DNA of 64,000 bases from Pontiella desulfatans. GTDB lineage: Bacteria > Verrucomicrobiota > Kiritimatiellia > Kiritimatiellales > Pontiellaceae. Location: NCBI RefSeq assembly GCF_900890425.1, contig NZ_CAAHFG010000001.1, forward strand, positions 2,852,001 through 2,916,000. The letters run 5' to 3'. Made by a program: the position numbers and the translations under genes. The notes under the pieces are model-generated. The model was not told the DNA's origin, did no database searches, and was given only the letters and a program-made list of their open reading frames with translations. Positions 59,667-64,000 of this stretch are shown here, piece after piece (the first letter of the stretch is position 1; each line of letters starts with the position of its first letter).

Positions 59667-61274
59667 CTAATAGTAGATCTTCGTTGCGTTCCAAATTTTC
59701 TTACGGGTTTCCCAGTCGTCAGTGGCCTGTTCCCAAGTCACACCGAGCTGGTTCACCGCTGCCGCGATTTTCTTATAGTCCTTGGCATTTTTCTTTTTGA
59801 ATTGAGCCCAATCGATTTCGGGAGCATTGAACGTTTTGCTGGGAATGTGTTCGTAATTTGCCGGATTAGCCTGACGCCATTCATCGAAAGTTGAACGTAG
59901 CTTTTTCACCCGTTCCTGATGTTCCGGATTGTTTACCAGATTTTTAAGTTCGTCCGGGTCCTTGCTCAAATCGAACACCTCTTCGATCGGTTGAGGGGGA
60001 TCGATCCAGCGCAGATACTTTGCATCGACCGTGCGAACGCCTTCATTACGGGCAATGTACACGCCTTTGCAACCTGAATGATAATGCTCGAAGAAAAACT
60101 CCGTTCTCCAGTCTTTAGACTCTACGGGCGAGGCACTCGTGATTAGCGGGAGCAGGCTTTTGCCATCCATCACTTCAGGAACCTTAACGCCGGCGAGGCT
60201 GAGGAGCGTCGGGGCAACGTCAATGTTCAGCACCATTTCATCGCGCACCTGCCCTTTTTGAGCCTGCGGGCGCGGGTCGTAGACGATAAAGGGAACCCGC
60301 AGACTCTGCTCGTACGGCGACCATTTTGCGTAGAGTTGTTTTTCGCCGAAATGGTTCCCGTGATCGGAGAGGAAAATGATGACGGTATTATCGGCCAAGC
60401 CGCGCTTTTCGAGCATCGCCCGGATCTGCCCGACGGAGCGTTCGACGCTGGCGATTTTCTCATAATATTGCCGAGAGAACAGGCTAGGATCTCCGTCGCC
60501 ATACAACTCCTTATAATTCCCGCCGATCGGGTTGAACCCTGAACCGCCGTACAGGTCTTTGTAGTAACAGACCCCGAGGAAGCTATTGCGCACAATTTCG
60601 GGAACCAGTGCCGCGGCTTCTTCATTATCCAGCGGGTTCTTCTCGAAGATATAATCGTCGAGCCGATGATCATCTTCCGGTGCCGGACAGGACGAGGCGT
60701 GCGGTGCCTTATAGTTGACCTGCAAACAGAACGGCTTCCCTGCGGGAACCGTGTCGAGGAAATCGGACGTCCGTTGCGTCAGCCAGGCACTGTCATGCAG
60801 CTTTTTGCCCTTATAGTTCCGAAACATCGGCCCTTGATCCATGCTGGCATCATAGAAATCAAAGCGTGCGAGTTGTTCTTTAGTCGAGCGAACCCCGTAT
60901 TTACCGATCTGGCCGGTGTAGTACCCCGCATTCTGGAGCAGCATATTGTAGCTTTTTTCAAAAACCGGTTGGGGCATAAGCGATTTAAATTTGGTCATCC
61001 CGCTCTTACAGGAGTAGCGTCCGGTCAAAATGCAGGCACGTGATATGGCGCAGATGGGTGTGGTCACGAACCCATTGTTAAATCGAATGCCGTCAGCAGC
61101 GAGCTTGTCGATGTTGGGGGTGGGCAGCGGCTGCTCCTGCTTGTAGCAACCCAGCGAATCCAGCTTTTGATCATCCGTCAATAAAATCAGCAAATTGGGT
61201 CGTTCCGCTGCAAAGCTGCCTGCAGACAGGCAGAAGCAAACGAGCCCTGCAATCAGGTTATATTTATTAGTCAT
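59667..61274 (-). CDS. S1-family sulfatase with non-canonical CAISR active-site motif, exported
   Basis: This 535-residue protein has its own signal peptide (MTNKYNLIAGLVCFCLSAGSFA) and start (ATG 61274, with AAGGA eight bases upstream), although the frame is open further into a FAD oxidoreductase remnant. Metal site NLLILLTDDQKLDSLGC, distal site IIFLSDHGNHFGEKQLYAKW. The formylglycine motif reads CAISRACILTGRYS: Cys75 and Arg are kept but Ile stands at +2, outside the C-x-(P/A)-x-R rule. It could be an unusual maturase substrate or an enzyme using unmodified Cys. Palindrome site 2 lies ~70 bases upstream and probably marks its promoter. Confidence 0.85.
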   Translation of the reverse strand: MTNKYNLIAGLVCFCLSAGSFAAERPNLLILLTDDQKLDSLGCYKQEQPLPTPNIDKLAADGIRFNNGFVTTPICAISRACILTGRYSCKSGMTKFKSLMPQPVFEKSYNMLLQNAGYYTGQIGKYGVRSTKEQLARFDFYDASMDQGPMFRNYKGKKLHDSAWLTQRTSDFLDTVPAGKPFCLQVNYKAPHASSCPAPEDDHRLDDYIFEKNPLDNEEAAALVPEIVRNSFLGVCYYKDLYGGSGFNPIGGNYKELYGDGDPSLFSRQYYEKIASVERSVGQIRAMLEKRGLADNTVIIFLSDHGNHFGEKQLYAKWSPYEQSLRVPFIVYDPRPQAQKGQVRDEMVLNIDVAPTLLSLAGVKVPEVMDGKSLLPLITSASPVESKDWRTEFFFEHYHSGCKGVYIARNEGVRTVDAKYLRWIDPPQPIEEVFDLSKDPDELKNLVNNPEHQERVKKLRSTFDEWRQANPANYEHIPSKTFNAPEIDWAQFKKKNAKDYKKIAAAVNQLGVTWEQATDDWETRKKIWNATKIYY

Positions 61275-61343
61275 ACGAATAATCCTTTTTTCTTCTGTTA
61301 CATGAGAAGCCACAAAAATTACCCGTTTTTCAAAATCGAGCAA

Positions 61344-61361
61344 CCTACTAAAATATGTAGG
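61344..61361 (-). promoter_or_regulatory. Conserved palindrome CCTACT-N6-TGTAGG, candidate operator (site 2)
   Basis: CCTACTAAAATATGTAGG with flanks gives CAACCTAC-N7-TGTAGGGGT, the same as site 1 at 37360-37377. The sulfatase start is ~70 bases downstream. The left flank of the site on the plus strand, read toward the gene, also resembles site 1. It sits exactly at the break point where the FAD oxidoreductase coding sequence ends. Confidence 0.5.
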
Positions 61362-61547
61362 GGTACCGGCCGTTCCGCCGCCCACCACGAGCACCTCGGT
61401 TTTCCGCGTCTCTTTTTTATACCGCTTCCCGTTCGATCCCCGCGCGGTCGCCTGCTCCTCCGCCTGCGCTCTTGCCGTGGCGGCCATTGCAATGCCCACG
61501 GCGGAATATTTCAGAATGTTACGACGTCCCACTTGATTGTTGTTCAT
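61362..61547 (-). pseudogene. Tat-type FAD-dependent oxidoreductase, N-terminal remnant
   Basis: About 60 codons remain: a twin-arginine signal (GRRNILKYSAVGIAMAA), a charged linker, and the start of a Rossmann FAD motif (EVLVVGGGTAGT). The rest of the enzyme, normally about 500-600 residues, is gone; the frame runs straight into the palindrome and leader of the next sulfatase. The start at 61547 overlaps the stop of the upstream sulfatase by ATGA, showing that the gene was once translated in this operon. A fourth exported FAD oxidoreductase has thus been lost here. Confidence 0.8.
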
Positions 61548-63688
61548 TGCGTTCTCCCTGCGGTCTCCAGCTCTTTGCGAGCCTGATCCTTCCAGTGCTT
61601 GCCATGCTTCTTCTTAAATTGCTGCAGAGCTTCGTATTCCGCCGCATCGATCTTACCGTCGCGGTTTTGGTCGATATACGGGAAGAGCCACTCTAATCCG
61701 GATCTATCCCGACTCCATTCCTCCGGCGAGGCCCAGCTGTTTTTTCCGGGGGATTTTGTGTGGCGTTTTGATGTTTTTGGAGCGGCGACGGGCAAGGCCG
61801 CTTCCGCCACCGTCGCGCTGTCGTCTTTAAACAGGTGGAGCCGGTCGAATTTCACCTGCTGTTTCGGTCCGGTTGAAACGAAGCGGATAATTTTGAGACC
61901 CGGCTCGTCAAACCGAACCACGCCGATTCGAACGTCGCTGAGCGCGCCGGAAGGCTCCAACATGCCGATCGTTTTCATTGGATAAGCGGCTTCCGATTGC
62001 GCGGCATCGTTTTTCACATTGTCCACCAACACCGAGTACGTTCCGGACCCTGCAACCGTCGCGCCGATCCGATAGGTTCCGGCTGCGGGTACATCGAAGA
62101 TAAATTCGATATACGTGTTCGGCCCTTTTTTAAAATCCACACAAATAATTTTCCCGCCCGATGCGTTTGCGTCCGTTCTCGGGTAATGGGAATTTTCGCG
62201 ACGGTTATAGTCCGCCGAAGTCTGCGCGGGAACCGATTCCGCCTCGACCCAGCCGTCGGCGGGGATTTCCGGATAGCTGAACGAGAGATGTTTTTCGAGC
62301 TTTCTAATCACCGGCGCATATTCCGGGTTCGCCGCCAGGTTTCTGAATTCGTGCGGATCGTCGGCGAGCTTGTAGAGCTCCGTTTCACCGGTCGCCAGGC
62401 GGGTCATGCGGAAATCGTTATCGAGGATCGACTCAAAAAAGACGCCGTCCATCTGGCTGGTCATCCGCACGGGGCGATCCCAATCGGCGTTCGGATTTTT
62501 AAGGAGCGGAACGAGGCTGTTTCCGTCCAGTCTTTGCGGCGGGTTCGGCAGGCCGATCAGTTCGACGAGTGTCGGGTAGAGATCGAGCAGCGAAACCGCT
62601 TTGCCGCAAACCGCACCTTTCGGCAGACCGGGCCCCGCAATCATGAAATTGCTGCGCGACGAGTCGTACCACGGCTTGATTTTAGACCACGCACCTTTTT
62701 CACCGAGCATATAGCCGTGATCGCTCCACAGCACGACGTAGCCGGTTTCGGCGTACGGGCTGGCATACCACGCATCCAGAATGCGGCCGACCTGTTCGTC
62801 GGCAAACGTGACACTCGCCAGATAGGCGCGCACGAACTGTTTGTCGTAGCCTTTTTCGACCAGCATGTCGTGATAGCCCTTGCCGAACTTGGCCTCAAAA
62901 CCGGCAACCAGTTTAAAGCGCTCCGGCAAATCGTTCAGATCGTCTTCGCGCCGTTCGGAAAGTTGCAAGGTTTCAACGGGGTACATATCGAAATATTTTT
63001 GCGGCACAATCCACGGAACGTGGGGACGGAAAATGCCGACCGAAAGAAAGAGCGGATTCACATTCGATGCAATCGCTTCGATACCCGCCGTCGCCGCCTT
63101 ATAGTCGCCCATTTCCGAGGCGGGGATATCGGCAATATCCCAAATGGCGGAGGCGTTCAATTTAATCCCCACGCCTTTGAGTTTTTTCGGCGTTTTGAAA
63201 GGCGGAATGTAGGTATCGAATTCGGGTTCATCCCCGCTGTGAAAGTTCTTCGCGATGCCAATGCTTTTCCAACCGTTCTGCGAAAAGAGTTTAGGAATGG
63301 TCACCGCATCCGGCCCCACATAAAAGCGCCAGGGTCCTCGGCTGTCATTTGATATCTTACCGGAACGCGACGGCGCGATGCCGGTAAAAAGCGAAGGACG
63401 CGACGGGCCGCACGACGGTGAGGCACAGATCGCGTTGCTGAACGTGACCCCGCGTTCGGCCAGCCGCTCGATGTTGGGTGTAATCGCCTGCGGATGCCCC
63501 TTGAGCACGCTGTTCCAATCATTCCAGTCATCCACATTAATCAACAACACACTCGGCTTCTGCGCTGCGAAAGCAGCAACTGAACTCAACAAACTGAGCA
63601 CCCCGACCATCACACGCCAAGTTCCCCCCTTCGGGCAAAGACTAGGGCGGACACGGAAGGCGAAACTGAATGAATTCATTACCTTCAT
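61544..63688 (-). CDS. Iduronate-2-sulfatase-like S1 sulfatase (CGPSR) with beta-sandwich and EF-hand
   Basis: A ~714-residue multidomain protein. After a signal segment, SVLLINVDDWNDWNSV and CGPSRPSLFTG (Cys ~93) form the catalytic core, with VVLWSDHGYMLGEKGAW for the distal metal site; the layout recalls iduronate-2-sulfatase. From ~480 a CBM-like beta-sandwich follows (NTYIEFIFDVPAAGTYRIGATV, GLKIIRFVSTGPKQQVKFDRLHLF), then a linker and one EF-hand loop (DQNRDGKIDAAEYEAL, ~673) that should bind calcium. The start is ATG 63688, one base inside the upstream stop (TGATG); ATG 63679 is an alternative. The extra domains suggest that it binds the polymer. Confidence 0.87.
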   Translation of the reverse strand: MKVMNSFSFAFRVRPSLCPKGGTWRVMVGVLSLLSSVAAFAAQKPSVLLINVDDWNDWNSVLKGHPQAITPNIERLAERGVTFSNAICASPSCGPSRPSLFTGIAPSRSGKISNDSRGPWRFYVGPDAVTIPKLFSQNGWKSIGIAKNFHSGDEPEFDTYIPPFKTPKKLKGVGIKLNASAIWDIADIPASEMGDYKAATAGIEAIASNVNPLFLSVGIFRPHVPWIVPQKYFDMYPVETLQLSERREDDLNDLPERFKLVAGFEAKFGKGYHDMLVEKGYDKQFVRAYLASVTFADEQVGRILDAWYASPYAETGYVVLWSDHGYMLGEKGAWSKIKPWYDSSRSNFMIAGPGLPKGAVCGKAVSLLDLYPTLVELIGLPNPPQRLDGNSLVPLLKNPNADWDRPVRMTSQMDGVFFESILDNDFRMTRLATGETELYKLADDPHEFRNLAANPEYAPVIRKLEKHLSFSYPEIPADGWVEAESVPAQTSADYNRRENSHYPRTDANASGGKIICVDFKKGPNTYIEFIFDVPAAGTYRIGATVAGSGTYSVLVDNVKNDAAQSEAAYPMKTIGMLEPSGALSDVRIGVVRFDEPGLKIIRFVSTGPKQQVKFDRLHLFKDDSATVAEAALPVAAPKTSKRHTKSPGKNSWASPEEWSRDRSGLEWLFPYIDQNRDGKIDAAEYEALQQFKKKHGKHWKDQARKELETAGRTQ

Positions 63689-64000
63689 CACTTGCTTTTC
63701 CCCTTTTTTTTCTTGTTCTTCTTTGGCTTATCGTCGGGAACGGGTTCGCCCCGACTGACCGCTTCGCTTGCGGCAAATGATTTATGACCAGTTGAATTTT
63801 GACCCAGCACTTCGTGACGTTCCTGCGGAACCTGAGCGCGATGTTTTCGGATCACTGCTGCGTATTCCGGATTGGCAATCACGTTGTTCCATTCGTGCGC
63901 GTCTTTGGTGCGGTCGTAAAACTCCTCCGAGCCGTCGTTGTAATGGATGTAGCGATACCCTTCCGAGACGATCGAATAGTTCCCCGGTCCGAAACTTGTC
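63688..64000 (-). CDS. S1-family sulfatase, C-terminal part only (cut by right edge)
   Basis: The frame is open to base 64000 and encodes ~103 residues of a sulfatase C-terminus: VSEGYRYIHYNDGSEEFYDRTKDAHEWNNVIANPEYAAVIRKHRAQ, the usual closing block of iduronate-2-sulfatase-like enzymes, then a Lys-rich tail (DKPKKNKKKKGKSK). The active site lies outside the window. The stop overlaps the next start by one base, so the operon continues to the right. Confidence 0.85.
   Translation of the reverse strand, partial: TSFGPGNYSIVSEGYRYIHYNDGSEEFYDRTKDAHEWNNVIANPEYAAVIRKHRAQVPQERHEVLGQNSTGHKSFAASEAVSRGEPVPDDKPKKNKKKKGKSK

Noticed and set aside
59667-61547. A genuine fusion of a FAD oxidoreductase N-terminus with a sulfatase
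   Set aside because: The sulfatase part has its own signal peptide, ATG and ribosome site at 61274, and the intervening segment contains a palindrome and AT-rich leader; read-through of the frame is incidental.

Overview
The window looks like a chromosomal segment from a PVC-superphylum bacterium, most likely a marine, polysaccharide-degrading Kiritimatiellota (Pontiella-like). A planctomycete or other verrucomicrobial relative is possible. This rests on gene content only: an unusually dense array of secreted S1 sulfatases, PVC-type FAD-dependent oxidoreductases, an SHD1-like tail on one sulfatase, and L-rhamnose/L-arabinose-type glycosidases. No rRNA, tRNA or CRISPR array was seen. Every gene I accept in the window except one transposase fragment is on the minus strand.

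Region 1 (1-8.8 kb) is an accessory cassette. In transcription order it encodes a wHTH/PD-(D/E)XK-like 'replication-relaxation' protein, a STAND/NACHT-like P-loop NTPase, a 1,569-residue all-helical solenoid protein whose start overlaps the NTPase stop, a JAMM/MPN (Prok-JAB) isopeptidase, a protein with a very basic Lys/Arg tail, and an E2-like (UBC-fold) protein that runs off the left edge. An E2-like protein beside a JAMM isopeptidase suggests a prokaryotic ubiquitin-like conjugation system, here linked to a split STAND ATPase. This is the best candidate in the window for an undescribed, probably defensive, system. An E1-like enzyme and the modifier itself would be expected to the left of base 1.

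Region 2 (9.1-13.8 kb) holds a three-gene operon (zinc-ribbon protein, small unknown, wHTH protein), three degenerate ~38-bp repeats, a HigBA-type toxin-antitoxin pair with a palindromic operator inside its promoter, and the 5' part of an integrase-type transposase cut by a 1,460-bp IS4-family element.

Region 3 (13.9-64 kb) is one huge co-directional polysaccharide-utilisation and desulfation locus. It has 14 sulfatases (12 apparently intact, one internally deleted, one cut by the right edge), two GH78 and one GH106 alpha-L-rhamnosidase-type enzymes, two GH127/DUF1680-type enzymes, a GH94-type phosphorylase, a DUF4832-type putative glycosidase, a lipoprotein with a barrel-like fold, an alpha/beta-hydrolase esterase, a broken SGNH (CE6-like) acetylesterase, three large FAD-dependent oxidoreductases and a fragment of a fourth. 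Most are exported. The GH94 phosphorylase and one GH78 lack signal peptides and probably finish oligosaccharides in the cytoplasm. The set fits a highly sulfated, acetylated, rhamnose- and/or arabinose-type glycan (a sulfated rhamnan or ulvan-like polymer is one possibility). No polysaccharide lyase, SusC/D pair, transporter, regulator or sulfatase-maturing enzyme is in the window.

The locus shows active decay and remodelling. A second, nearly identical IS4 copy has cut a FAD oxidoreductase gene after codon 4 but supplies a replacement in-frame ATG from its own terminal repeat. One sulfatase has an internal deletion, one esterase has a frameshift plus an amber codon, a Tat-type FAD oxidoreductase is reduced to about 60 codons, and a dispersed short repeat has inserted in frame in a sulfatase. 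Two distant loci share a palindrome, CAACCTAC-N7-TGTAGGGGT, about 70-80 bp upstream of start codons.
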